64,000 bases of DNA from Tilletiaria anomala UBC 951. Its lineage: Eukaryota; Basidiomycota; Exobasidiomycetes; Georgefischeriales; Tilletiariaceae. A model generated the notes under the pieces. The model saw only the letters and a program-made list of their open reading frames with translations, was not told the origin of the DNA and ran no database searches. A program made the position numbers and the translations under genes. The DNA is taken from NCBI RefSeq assembly GCF_000711695.1, contig NW_013547011.1:1-64000 (forward strand). Direction: 5' to 3'. This document shows positions 1-10,519 of this stretch, one piece after another. Each line of letters starts with the position of its first letter. Within the stretch, counting starts at the first letter, position 1.

Positions 1-1791
1 GGTTCAACAAACCAGCTCAGCAGCTTGCTTGGCGGCTCAACGAGTCCGCTCAGCGGCCTGCTTGGGCAAGCTCAAGGCCAACTTGGCGGTTCAACGAACC
101 CGCTCATCGGCCTGCTTGGCGGTTCAACGAGCCAGCTCAGCGGTCTGCTTGGGCAAGCTCAAGGCCAGCTGGGTGGTGCACAGTCCACGCTCAATGGTCT
201 GCTCGGCAACTTGCCAGTCTCTACTTCTTCAGTCGAATCGCAACTGCGCGGTCTCACTGGGAACATGGGCCTGGGCGGTGCTCAATCGCAGCTCGGCAGC
301 CTCACTGGTGCCCTCTCCAACCCTTCTACGACTCAATCGACGCTCAATGGCTTAACCTCGCAGCTTGGCCTCAGCAGCATCACCAGCTTGCTCCCATTGC
401 AGTTTCAGCAGCAGCAACAACAGCCAATCAACACCCTCACTGGCAGCGTTGGCTCGCACATCAATTCTTTGCCGGCTCACATTGGCGTGCCGGGGGCGGA
501 GAGCAACCTTGATGCCGCCAAGGGCCTAAACAGCGATGTCGGCAGCAATGCCTTCCCCGCCTCGGTGCCAACAACCTCATCTGAGTCTACGGAACAGCTT
601 CAAACTCAGATCAATCAGATGGCAAAAATGTTGAACGTCAACCCGAACACGCTCCTCTCGCAGCTCACTTCAGGAGCCGGGTCCGGCAGTTCTGCTCTGA
701 ATCAGCTACTGTCTCAGGTTGGGACCAACAATCTGCAGGGTCAGCTCAGTTCGATCACCGGCGGCCTCCCTCTCAACCAGTTGCTCCCGGGCCAACTAAC
801 GGGCGCCCTCTCCGGTGTCGTCTCGGGCCCGCAGTCATCGAATTCACTCGCAGGTCTAACCGGCACCGTGAGCAGTGTGACCAATGGTCTGCCACTGTCA
901 GGCCTGACAAGCAATCTACCCATCGGTGGCCTTGCCAACACAGCATCCGGCTTGACTGCAGCCTTGCCCAACATCGGTACAGGCCTTCTTGGAGGTCTGC
1001 TCGGGACCCACTTGCCATTGAACCTTCAGCAGCAGGTAGGCAACCGCAGCTCGCATGTGAACGACACAATCGCCTCGATTCGCCCTTTGTCGACGACCAA
1101 CACCACTCCCCTTGGTACGTTCAATGGAACAGCAATTGCCAATGCGAGTGCTCCGGTTCAGATGCCGCCGTCCATCGTCCCTCTTGCTGCAGAGATGCCT
1201 CACGGTACGAGTAGCATGCTGCGTGCGACCACGGTGGTTCCAACACTCTTAGCCGCATCTGCCTCTGCAGCGCCAACGGCTCTCAGCAATGTCAGCGATG
1301 TTATACCCACTCCATCTGCCTGGTCAGTCGCGCCCATTTCATTACCCACACCAGCGCAGTCCTTCATCGCGTACGTCTCCCAGTACACCGATAAAGCGAT
1401 GGACCCCACTTCAACTTGGACAGCCTCTTTGGCAGCTCCCACTATCTTGCATGCGTCTAAACTACCTTCATCCCCAAGCTCAGCATTGGTGAGCACAAAA
1501 GATGCTAGCAATGGCGCGGCATCGGGGGGTGCCAGCGACAAGAACACCGTTCCCTCATCTTCCAACCCAAAGCAGGATACCAGCAGCAGCAGCAGCACCA
1601 CCACCACCAGCAATAGCACGCCGACGGCCTCCAGCAAGGCCATCGCCGAACGAGACGACATGGGATTCAGCCTGCCCCCAGGCACGAAGCCGTACCCAAC
1701 CGAGGCAATCGTCTACCCTTCCAGCTCTGCCGTCGCTAGGCACCGCCGATTCCACAAGGCCGCCGGCCGCGGCCTTGGCTTCAGACACTGA
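1..1791 (+). CDS. Repetitive hypothetical protein, 5' partial
   Basis: The reading frame is open from the first base of the window and ends in TGA, so the gene starts upstream; 596 residues are visible. The N-terminal part is built of short degenerate repeats of the type GGSTxxLxGLLG, alternating with LGQAQGQ. At DNA level the first ~180 bases are near-identical tandem units. Looser LxGLxGxL-type repeats run to about residue 340. The rest is Ser/Thr/Ala/Pro-rich with a run of Ser and Thr near residue 525, and it ends in a short basic tail (RHRRFHKAAGR). No enzymatic domain is recognisable. Low-complexity repeat proteins of this kind in fungi are often secreted or wall-associated, but the N-terminus is missing, so a signal peptide cannot be checked. 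Function unknown. Confidence 0.6.
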   Translation, partial: GSTNQLSSLLGGSTSPLSGLLGQAQGQLGGSTNPLIGLLGGSTSQLSGLLGQAQGQLGGAQSTLNGLLGNLPVSTSSVESQLRGLTGNMGLGGAQSQLGSLTGALSNPSTTQSTLNGLTSQLGLSSITSLLPLQFQQQQQQPINTLTGSVGSHINSLPAHIGVPGAESNLDAAKGLNSDVGSNAFPASVPTTSSESTEQLQTQINQMAKMLNVNPNTLLSQLTSGAGSGSSALNQLLSQVGTNNLQGQLSSITGGLPLNQLLPGQLTGALSGVVSGPQSSNSLAGLTGTVSSVTNGLPLSGLTSNLPIGGLANTASGLTAALPNIGTGLLGGLLGTHLPLNLQQQVGNRSSHVNDTIASIRPLSTTNTTPLGTFNGTAIANASAPVQMPPSIVPLAAEMPHGTSSMLRATTVVPTLLAASASAAPTALSNVSDVIPTPSAWSVAPISLPTPAQSFIAYVSQYTDKAMDPTSTWTASLAAPTILHASKLPSSPSSALVSTKDASNGAASGGASDKNTVPSSSNPKQDTSSSSSTTTTSNSTPTASSKAIAERDDMGFSLPPGTKPYPTEAIVYPSSSAVARHRRFHKAAGRGLGFRH

Positions 1792-2131
1792 GTCCAACTA
1801 ACAAATTGACCAGAGAAAGCTTCAGTGACAGCAACTGTTGCAAAGCATGTACATTGATGTTGCATCAATAATATGCTATGATCTTCGCAAATACTCTTTA
1901 CTTGATGGATCTCGCGCAACCCGATGAATTGTATGGCTTCGGCAGGATGTCAAAAAGGACCCCTTTGACGCCACCTCGTTAACGATCCGAGTAGTGCGTG
2001 ATTGAATGCATTTTCATAGTGATACAAGTGACATGCAAGAACATGCCTGTCTTGACATGACACAGGAAAGCAGTCCTCCATCCGACCCTGCTTCCCACAG
2101 AGAGCTCTCAGGTAGCGGAACACCCACCCGT
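1792..2131. other. Intergenic, convergent 3' ends
   Basis: This is the space between the stop of the repetitive protein (+) and the stop of RPL11 (-). It must hold both 3' UTRs. No gene is seen. Confidence 0.6.
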
Positions 2132-2744
2132 TTAGTGGGCAATGATACCGTCGAAGCGCTGCTTGAACCAAGCGGCGGTCTCCTCCTTCCTGACCCTGTG
2201 TGGTGCACCAACCCGTGAAACCTGCTGCCTGCGCTTGGCGACGCGAGCGCCCGGACGGGTCATGCAAATGAAGAAGTCCATACCGAAAATACCAATTGAC
2301 GGATCGTACTTGATGCCCAAGTCAATGTGCTAGAGGGGAAGGGAAAAACGGTGTAAGGAATATGGCTTCCTTTCATCATATGTGGTGGCTAAAGACCATT
2401 GACCCCTGACTCACCTCAGTAACACCGAAGCCGAAGTTACCAGTGTCGCTGAAGTTCCTTCGCCTCAATTCGTACTCCTTAACCTTGAGGCCACGCTCGA
2501 GGATCTCCTCAGCCTTGGGTCCACGGATGGTGACGTGGCATGCGATCTTCTCGTTACGCCTAATACCAAAACCGCGTAGAGTGTAGCGGGCCTTGGAAGT
2601 GACCGGAGTCTGGCCAGTAAGCTGCTCCAGAACCTTGCAGGCACGAGTCAGCCTGTCACCGGACTCTCCCACAGAGATGTTGATGACGAGCTTGTCAACC
2701 TTAAGCTCCTTCATCGGGTTGATCGCCTTGCTTGCTTCCGCCAT
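2132..2744 (-). CDS. RPL11: 60S ribosomal protein L11 (uL5)
   Basis: Two exons, 2744-2415 and 2329-2132, are separated by an 85-bp intron (GTGAGT...CTAG). Joined, they give about 175 residues, the normal size of eukaryotic L11. The first exon carries the uL5 signatures [33 protein letters not shown] and [11 protein letters not shown]. The second begins [14 protein letters not shown], exactly where the family continues. L11 sits in the central protuberance of the large subunit, is assembled with 5S rRNA and contacts the P-site tRNA. The ATG is the only one in frame at the conserved N-terminus ([14 protein letters not shown]). The gene is divergent from RACK1, so the ~870 bp between them probably holds promoters for two co-expressed ribosomal components. 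Identification is secure. Confidence 0.97.
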
Positions 2745-3616
2745 TTTGACTCTGCGAGAAGTGTCAGCAGCTGTCAGTCAGCCATGTGGTCGTGTCAATT
2801 GAATTTGAAGCAGGAAAACATTTGTCGCAACTGCTCGTGGCTTGGGATGGCCAAGACAATTGCAGTCCAATGCGGGAGCGGTTTCATCTAGCTGGTCTGC
2901 TCCTTTTGCCTCGTTTTCCTTATGCCAGAGCGTCATCCGCCGGAAAGCGATACAGCCTCCTTCTCGAGTGGGATTGCCATGGCTAAGAGCCAGCAGGTGC
3001 AAAGGCCGGACAGCACTCTGATAACGCATCCCTACCTGCGCTGTCTAATGATGCTTTGTGCTTTGCGCAACTGCAGCAGGAGACTGCCCATAGGGCCCTC
3101 CAAAAACTTCACATCTCCCAAGTTGAGGCTGGATGTCTGCACTCGACGTGATCCAGCCAGGCATCCGGATGCCCAACTTTCCACGCAGGTTGGCATTCAG
3201 GCTCCTTGACCAGTCCTGGCTCGCTTCCTTCTGCCCATGATACCGCTTGGCGCACCTTCGTGATACCTGCTACCTTCTTGAACACTCACAATGTCGCTGT
3301 TTGTTCCGTGTGACCCAACTTTGACCTTAGATGAACGGTGACAGCCAAAGCGGTATCATTTCCAAATGTTGTAAAGTGCCAAATGCTGTAGGTTCAGAGG
3401 CGAGAGCGCGCGCGGTTGTGGGCACGCCGCAGCTGCGGAATTTATTCAGCCCGCCACAATCTTCCGCTGGTGCCTGGCAGGTGGAGACGACGCGCTGGCT
3501 GAGGATCTTCCCAAGTACGCTTGGGACCTTGAGATTGATTGCAGCTACTTGATCCAGGCTTCTCTGATCCTCAACACGCATTGTTTGGGAGACACGCAGT
3601 ACGCACAGCCGCCATC
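2745..3616. other. Divergent promoter region RPL11/RACK1
   Basis: This space separates the start codons of RPL11 (-) and RACK1 (+). Short open frames on both strands show no family resemblance. I recognise no specific regulatory motif. Confidence 0.5.
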
Positions 3617-5167
3617 ATGAGTTCAGAATCCCTCGTCTTCAAGGGCTCGCTTGCCGGGCACAAGGGCTGGATCACGGCTATCGCCACCAGCAGCGAGAAC
3701 CCGGACATGCTTCTGACCGCCTCGCGTGGTGAGTTTCACTCAAAAGTCGACCACCCTCTCGGATGCCCAATGAAGGACCTCTCCCTGACCACGAAAGGAT
3801 TTCGGGTCTTCTCAACGTGATTGGCGGTATGGAGGGAATCAAACAGGCCGGTTATGATTGAGCTGGTCGCGGGGATTGCAGCTAGCTGCCGCATCGACCA
3901 CCGCGTTGGAGCAGCGGTTAATTGTTCACTGGTGTGCATGGCAAAGACTGGTGCAAGATGGGCGGAGCCATACCGTCGCCTTTGAATTGGGATGCATACC
4001 TCTAGGCTCTAGAGAAGGGCTCTCAGAACTGCAATGCTTGAACTTCGCGCTGTGCGAAATCTGATAACTGACATGCTTTGTTGCCCTTGCAGACAAGACC
4101 ATCATTGTCTGGCAACTGACTCGGGAGGACAACCACGGCTTCCCCAAGAAGATCCTTCACGGCCACAACCACTTTGTCTCTGACATCGTGATTTCTTCTG
4201 ACGGCCAGTTCGCTCTTTCGTCATCTTGGGACAAGACTTTGCGTCTTTGGGACCTCAACACTGGTGCGACCGCCCGCCGCTTCGTCGGCCACACTTCTGA
4301 TGTGCTCAGCGTCAGTTTCTCTGCTGACAACAGGCAGATTGTCAGTGCTAGCAGGGACCGGACCATCAAGCTCTGGAACACTCTTGGAGAATGCAAGTTC
4401 AACATTACTGATGACGGTCACTCGGAGTGGGTCAGCTGCGTCAGGTTCAGCCCGAACCCGAGCAACCCAGTCATTGTCAGCGCTGGTTGGGACAAGGTAG
4501 TCAAGGTGAGTTTGCTTGGGACAAGTGGAACTTGAATAAGGGAAGGCTGTTGGTTGCGGTGATGATTGTTTTAATATTTGCTACTACGGAGGGTCCTTTG
4601 GGGTCTCGGTGAGAACATTTTAAACCACCAAGATCGCTGAGCGCATTTTAGCCAGAAGGAACGTTCATGGGGGCATGGCAGTGTGGGCAAATTCAGATAG
4701 GCATTGGCCCAGCACTGACAAATACTGCTCATGTTTCCTTGGTAACGTAGGTCTGGGAACTGTCGAAGTGCAAGTTAAAGGCAAACCACTTCGGCCACAC
4801 TGGCTACATCAACACTGTCACTATCTCACCGGATGGCTCGCTCTGCGCGTCCGGTGGAAAGGACGGCATCACCATGCTGTGGGAGCTTTCGGAGGACAAG
4901 CACCTCTACTCGCTCGAGGCTGGTGATGTTGTGAACGCCCTCGTCTTCTCGCCCAACCGATACTGGCTGTGTGCGGCGACTGCATCCTGCATCAAGATCT
5001 TCGACCTCGAGAGCAAGAGCATCGTTGACGAGCTCAAGCCCGAGTTCACCGGCGTTGGCAAGGACAGCAAGGACCCAGAGTGCCTCAGCTTGGCATGGAG
5101 CGCCGACGGCCAGACACTCTTCGCTGGCTACTCTGACAACATCATCAGGATCTTCACCGTTCTGTAA
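3617..5167 (+). CDS. RACK1: RACK1/Asc1/Cpc2 WD40 ribosome-associated protein
   Basis: Three exons (3617-3728, 4093-4505, 4751-5167) encode 313 residues, the standard RACK1 length. The protein is a seven-bladed WD40 propeller. Blade ends such as [24 protein letters not shown] and [12 protein letters not shown] are visible, as is the conserved [18 protein letters not shown]1 binds the head of the 40S subunit near the mRNA exit channel and acts as a scaffold for signalling proteins and ribosome quality control. Splice sites are GTGAGT...TTGCAG and GTGAGT...CGTAG. Intron 1 (3729-4092, 364 bp) is unusually long for this window and has a CTGAC branch-like site near its end. Intron 2 carries a U24-type snoRNA, annotated separately. 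Identification is secure. Confidence 0.97.
4555..4645 (+). ncRNA. snR24: U24/snR24-type C/D box snoRNA in RACK1 intron 2
   Basis: The C box GTGATGA (4559-4565) and D box CTGA (4637-4640) are closed by a short terminal stem, TGCG (4555-4558) with CGCA (4642-4645). Before the D box, AACCACCAAGATCG matches the rRNA guide of U24 as I recall it from human and yeast. The upstream ATTTGCTACT matches the other U24 guide. Between them, GGTGAGA resembles a C' box; the D' box is degenerate. U24 directs 2'-O-methylation of large-subunit rRNA. Yeast snR24 also lies in the intron of ASC1, the RACK1 orthologue, so the host-guest pair looks ancient. It would be released by debranching and trimming of the host intron. 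Confidence 0.92.
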
Positions 5168-6671
5168 TAATTGGGCGACCAATTCACACAGGCGAACCTG
5201 TACGGCACACGAATGCGAAATCTTGTGCATGCTACCGATGATTCTTTGGGGTGTCGCGGGACGGAGAACGGACGTGCCCACAAAAGCTTGCTGCATTGGG
5301 TAGGGGCTCCGCCAGCCCCACGCGCGACCGTTGGTTGCTTTTTCCGCAATGTATAGCATAGTTTGCAATTATGAACTGCATGAGACTCGCATCATTTCTT
5401 GGATGGCGGGCACAATCGAAAAACAATCAAAGGGGGAGAATCAGATGGCGGAGGTTGCAGAGTCGTCGCCTATCGCTTGTCATCAAACTTCATTGTCCAT
5501 GCGAGCAAAGCAAAAAAACATGTTTGCTTCAGCACAGCCAGGTGGGGCGAGCGACTTGGCATGTCCACTTTACCACGCAGCACATCCCAGTGCAACATAG
5601 CAGGGGAGATCGCGACGCCACACTCCCTTCCCTATCCAAAGTCACAGACGAGTGCCGAGTGTGGTGGTGACGATGAGGTGTGTATAATTATGAATATGTA
5701 TGCGCTACGCACTTCTAGGCTCTCATTTTCAGAAGGCGGAATTACCAGCCACCAAACGACATCCAGCAATAGTGTATGCAATGGATGCCACAGATTACAC
5801 AGCTGGGCAGGATGGACGCTGCTGGCTTCTGGAGCTGGTGAAGGAGACACAATTTACGCATGTGTAGCAAGGGAGCAATACACTGTACACGCATTTATAT
5901 GTACCATTGTAGACTGCGGAATGCCGACGTCTTTTTCCATAAATAACAGGAGCTGCGTCCCTTCAATGGTGTTGCTGATATGCTCGTGTGCCGTGTGCCA
6001 ACGTGGATCAAAAATGGGTGCCGTGCGGTTAGCTGCTAGATTTCAAATAGACAGCAGACCCCAGTTGAAACGAATATACATGGGTCCCCAGCCCCGGCTA
6101 CTGCTTGAGCTTGCATCGAGGTCAACTGTCCGCATGTTACTTGTCCCCATATGTAGTCACCTATCCCTGGCGCGGCCTTGCAGAGTGGCCGGGTGTAGCG
6201 CTGGATAAGAGGTCGCAACTCGCGAGAGGGTTTCGGGTGGCACAGCCTCTTTTTCGTCGAGAGGGCCCGACTACGCCCCGGCTCCAGGCAGTACGTAAGC
6301 CACACCACCTCACAAGCGACCCAAGACTCCAGCGAAGTCGCGAGATCCTGCTGCCTGCAGTAGCCTGCGGGACATCATCGGTCCAGCAAGCGAGACTTGT
6401 GCGCCCATCCACCCATAGAGACAGACCCATATGTCGAGTGCAGACTGTGCTGTGCTGCGTCTGTCGAAGTGGGCCTTGGTCCTTATCATCTCTCCCTCAT
6501 CAATTCCACTACCCCACAATGGCCATTGCCATCGTCTCTGTTCCACATGTATTTATATAGCCCACAATCAGTTCAACCAAGTCAAGTATCTTTCAGACCT
6601 GTTGCACCAACCGCCAACGGATTGTCAGAAGTCCAATCATCACACTTGCAAGCCCTCTGCAATCAGGCACT
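5168..6671. other. Intergenic region, no gene recognised
   Basis: About 1.5 kb between RACK1 and the stomatin-like gene. A 269-codon open frame (5399-6208, +) has no recognisable domain and no coherent composition, and is treated as chance. The last ~300 bp are CT-rich, as expected of a fungal promoter. Confidence 0.5.
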
Positions 6672-7975
6672 ATGACCAACAACAACACTCTGACGACCAC
6701 CGAGACAGACCTCGCGACATTCGCGAATGCGGATGCCAGTGACAATGCGACTACGGCCAAAGTGCCGGTCAAGCCAATCACCAAGCCTCCGTCGGATGGA
6801 ATTATCAAGATTCAGCCGCTTCGCAAGCAGGATATGCAGCCAACCTTTGCGCAGGGTACGTCAGATACAACATATGGTTACCCGTGAAATTCACTGACAT
6901 TTCATCTCTGCATCACTCTCTTTGGTCGCCTGAACTGGCTAGAGCTTGGAGCTGCTGACGTCAACTATGGATTTTACGGCGCCATGATTAACTGCTTGGG
7001 AACGATTGCGGGCGGCCTGGGTCAAATTCCGTGCTGCTTCTGCTGCCCAAACCCATACAAGGAGGTCCCGCAGGGGTCGGTCGGTCTCATCACTCGTTTC
7101 GGGCAAGCTATTCGCAGTGTTGACCCTGGTCTTGCGCACATCAATCCTTGCTCCGAGTCGATCAAGATCGCTAACGTCCAGATCCAGCTCAGTACTTTGC
7201 CGAGGCAGCAGGTGAGCGGCAAGTCAGCATTCCTTGAGGGAGTACACATCGCTGACTTGTTCATTTCCCAAAGGTGCTTACCCGGGATTCTGTCAATGTG
7301 GAAATAGACTCAGTCGTCTACTACCACATCTCCAATCCATACAAGTGCGTTTTCTTCTGGCACGGTAAATTGAACCAATATGCTGACGAAGGTTGCCTCG
7401 TTGGCGCCAGAGCTATCTTCGGCGTTGCAGATGTGCGTCAAGCGCTGATTGAGCGTGCACAAACCACGTTACGCCACGTCGTCGGCTCCCGTAATCTGCA
7501 ATCTGTAATCTCTGACCGCGAGGCGGTTGCGGCTGAGATTCAAGAGATCGTCGAATCCGTCTCAGAGCAATGGGGTGTCACTTGCGAAAGCATTCTCATC
7601 AAGGACATCATTTTGTCTCACGAGACGCAAGAATTGCTATCGAGCGCTGCGACGCAGCGACGCATCGGAGAGAGCAAGATTATCGGTGCCAGGGCTGAAG
7701 TCGAGGCTGCGAAACTGATGAGGCAGGCCGCCGACATTCTCGCAAGCCCTGCAGCCATGCAGATCAGGCAGCTTGAGGCTCTACAAGCCATGGCAAAGAG
7801 CAGTGCGTCCAAGACGATATTCGTTCCAATGAACCTGGATTCTATGGGTGGCGCTTCGATGACGGATGCCACAAGTGCTCAAATTACCGCTAGTGGGGTC
7901 GGTGGACGCAGCAGCAATGCCAACTACAATCTCAGAGATATTGCCACCATGAACCAGCTCGCCGAGCAGCGTTGA
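6672..7975 (+). CDS. Stomatin-like (band 7/PHB domain) membrane protein
   Basis: Four exons (6672-6855, 6943-7211, 7274-7344, 7411-7975) give 362 residues. The PHB/band 7 domain spans roughly residues 100-260. Typical stretches are VPQGSVGLITRFG, VNVEIDSVVYYHI, RQALIERAQTTLRHVVG and VISDREAVAAEIQ, followed by the charged helix EARAEVEAAK-type region. A short hydrophobic patch ending in a Cys cluster (CCFCC, residues 92-96) just before the domain suggests membrane attachment, perhaps with palmitoylation. Stomatins form oligomers on membranes and modulate channels or organise lipid domains. The third intron (7345-7410) is 66 bp with no stop in frame. Splicing it restores the conserved NPYKAIFGVADVRQAL, whereas reading through inserts 22 unrelated residues. 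Fungal-type N-terminal extension of ~60 disordered residues. Confidence 0.9.
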
Positions 7976-9595
7976 GCTAGCGTTAGTCTTGGTCCCATGC
8001 ACAGCCTTTTGGAGACCATCTACTGCTACGCAACGAGGCTCTTCCTGGTCGCCCTCACTTGGCGCCTCCTGTACGAACTTTGGTCGACTTGAACATACCA
8101 TTTGTAGTAGTACTGAAGCGGCCTTAGCAACTACGGACCCGCAACGTGGCCTTTTGAAACCATTTCAGCCCTGGGGGTTTTTTTTTGTGGAACCAATGCG
8201 CGTTGCACGGGTAATGTACAGTACTGCATCAATGAAGAAGAAATCATCGGATTTGCCTTCATGCGTTTCGACTGAGTGCCAACGCTCAGACGCTCCAGGG
8301 AGCGCTCCACAACGCGAGTAGCTGCCTCAACCGCTCTCGAGCCTGCAAACTCTTGCGCCTCGGTCATGTATATTCTGATTTCCATCGAGGACTCAAGACT
8401 TAAACGCGATAGAAGAGACGGCTGAAGACTGCTGTGCCAATCACAGTCAATAGTCGAAATGCCAAAAGCGGCAGCTCTGAAGTGGGTCAAGCGCAGGTTA
8501 CTCCGTCAAGGGGACGACCTCCTGGTCGAGACCAATGGAAAGCCCGAGGTTCAATGAAAAAGAGAAGTCCTGATGTTGCAGCAATGGATCTAATTTAATT
8601 TCGAGGCAAACCACCTACGTATTGTATGGACTCGCACATCCACATGTCGATTTCTTTCTTTTTTAGCTCCTCGGCAGCAGTCAGTACAGCACTTGGCCAG
8701 AGGCATTGGCGGATAGTCCATACAGGTTCATAGCAAAGCCCATTCACCAGCATCACCGAGCGCGAGGGCAGCAGAGAGTCCGCCAGTGGCGCGCTTCACT
8801 GTTGAGCCACTCGTCATTTGGGGAAAACTTGGACGCCAGGCGACGCAGCGTCCAAAAGCGCTCACGTGCCTGCGCAAAAGCTGGATGGGCTGCGGAAAGG
8901 GATCCTGATGGAGCCTGTCGCTCGTGCCACCGCCTGTGATGGATCCATCACCTCGTGGTTCATAGCAATCAACCGGCGCATCCATGTCGAATCTGGGCTT
9001 ATCCGACCGCCAATCTTCGGCACACGATGCCAGCGTGTGCGTCACTTGCTCTGGATGAAAACATCTTCTTTGGAAGTTGGTGTGGAGGTGTGAAGAGCGC
9101 CGCAAAGTGCAAAGGTTATCGCAAGTAGGCGCTTCTTAACGCCACACCCTCGAACCCCCGCCATAAAAGTGATCAGCGCGCGGGCCTCTCTCAATACTCA
9201 ATCCGGAGGTGATCAACCTTCCTCTCTTCACGACATACGCCTAGTCTTCGTGTTGATCGCGGGAGCGAGGACAAACCAGGTCTTGCTCGCTTTCAGTATT
9301 GTCCAGTCCCACCGTTCATCCAGCTACTCAGAAAAGCACGCGTGGGCGAAGCCTACAACCCAGTGCGCTCGCGCATGCTACCACCGTGTTGCGCGAGTGC
9401 TGGAAATCAACACCTGCTTTGCGTCCAGCACGAATTCAGCCTTCCGAGCAAAGTCTTTACGCCTCGATTCCCTCGCTGCCATCTCCGCTCTATTTGAATA
9501 CAGCAAAGAGAAGGGCGCTCGCTGCATTATCTCCTCTTCCCGGTTCCATCTGCTGGCGTTCGTTGTGATTAACTGGGTTTCACAGGCTTCCCATC
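7976..9595. other. Intergenic region with weak minus-strand coding signals
   Basis: About 1.6 kb. On the minus strand near 8750-8930 one frame reads FWTLRRLASKFSPNDEWLNS-like sequence. Another at 8170-8380 reads a helix-like MTEAQEFAGSRAVEAATRV. They could be exons of a small unrecognised gene, but I could not join them with convincing splice sites. The last ~400 bp before NNR1 are promoter-like, with ATAAAA near 9164. Confidence 0.3.
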
Positions 9596-10519
9596 ATGGG
9601 CTCGGTGGCAGAAGGATCACTGCAGCCATCCGAGCAGGCGCAAGAGTTGCCACCGAGCTCGCCATCGAGTGCTTCGCCGCCTCGCATTCGTTTCATCGAT
9701 GCGGCAGAGGCAGCATCCATCGATGAAAAGCTCATGTCTGCAGAGGGAGGCTTCAGCATCGACCAGCTGATGGAGCTCGCTGGTCTGGCATGCGCACAAA
9801 CGGTCTATGCGTGCTACCCGCCGGACCAGTTTCCCAGCGTGTTAGTTGCTGCGGGCCCAGGAAATCAAGGCGGTGACGGACTTGTTGCTGCGCGGCATCT
9901 GCACCATTTTGGATACGATGTCAAGGTGTGCTACCCAAAGCAAGGAAAGACAGACCTGTTTGCCGTGAGTTTGGCGTACCAGATGTGTCATCCGTCAGCA
10001 CTGATGACGCGGAATCATTCACTTGTGTAGCGGCTCAAAAGGCAGCTCCAGAACCTTAAGATCACCATCGTTGGCGCCGATGACTTTGAAGATGCGTACG
10101 AGCAGACGGATGTTATGCTGGACTGCATCTTTGGCTTTAGCTTCAAAGGGGAAGTGCGGCAGCCATTCAAGGATATCATCGGCCTCTGGAAGAACGATTC
10201 GCTCGTGGAATTCGAATTCCGGCGACACCAGCCTCCGATCGTCAGCGTGGACATTCCATCAGCATGGGACGTAGAGAAAGGAAACGTCAACGGCAGCTTC
10301 ACACCTCAGGTCTTGCTTTCGCTATCAGCGCCAAAGCTCGGCAGTGCTGCGTTCGGCGGCCGACACTTTCTCGGTGGCCGCTTCATCCCGGATGAGCTGG
10401 AACGTGAGATGGATCTTCTCCTTCCGGACTTTGAGGCGGACTCGCAGATTGTCGAGATCACTGGTGCACACCCGCTCGATCGGAAGGCTGTCGAGGAGCT
10501 GCGAGCAAGCAAAGAGTGA
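9596..10519 (+). CDS. NNR1: NAD(P)H-hydrate epimerase (YjeF_N)
   Basis: Two exons (9596-9964, 10031-10519) are joined across a 66-bp intron (GTGAGT...GTGTAG) and encode 285 residues. The enzyme interconverts R- and S-NAD(P)HX so that the S-specific dehydratase can restore NAD(P)H. Family signatures are GPGNQGGDGLVAARHL (cofactor-binding loop), DCIFGFSFKGEVRQPF with the catalytic Asp region, and VSVDIPSAWDVEKG. The first ~40 residues are disordered and precede the conserved FIDAAEAASIDEKLM start of the domain. They are not an obvious mitochondrial presequence, because acidic residues are present. The kinase/dehydratase domain found fused in bacteria is absent, as in other fungi. Identification is secure. 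Confidence 0.95.

Noticed and set aside
4826-5368. 180-codon minus-strand frame over RACK1
   Set aside because: It is antisense to a conserved exon. The frame is a by-product of codon bias.
5399-6208. 269-codon plus-strand open frame downstream of RACK1
   Set aside because: No domain, no consistent composition, and no splice or start context. It looks like a chance frame in intergenic DNA.
9169-9726. 185-codon open frame overlapping the start of NNR1
   Set aside because: It begins at GTG, is in a different frame from the conserved epimerase, and has no recognisable domain.
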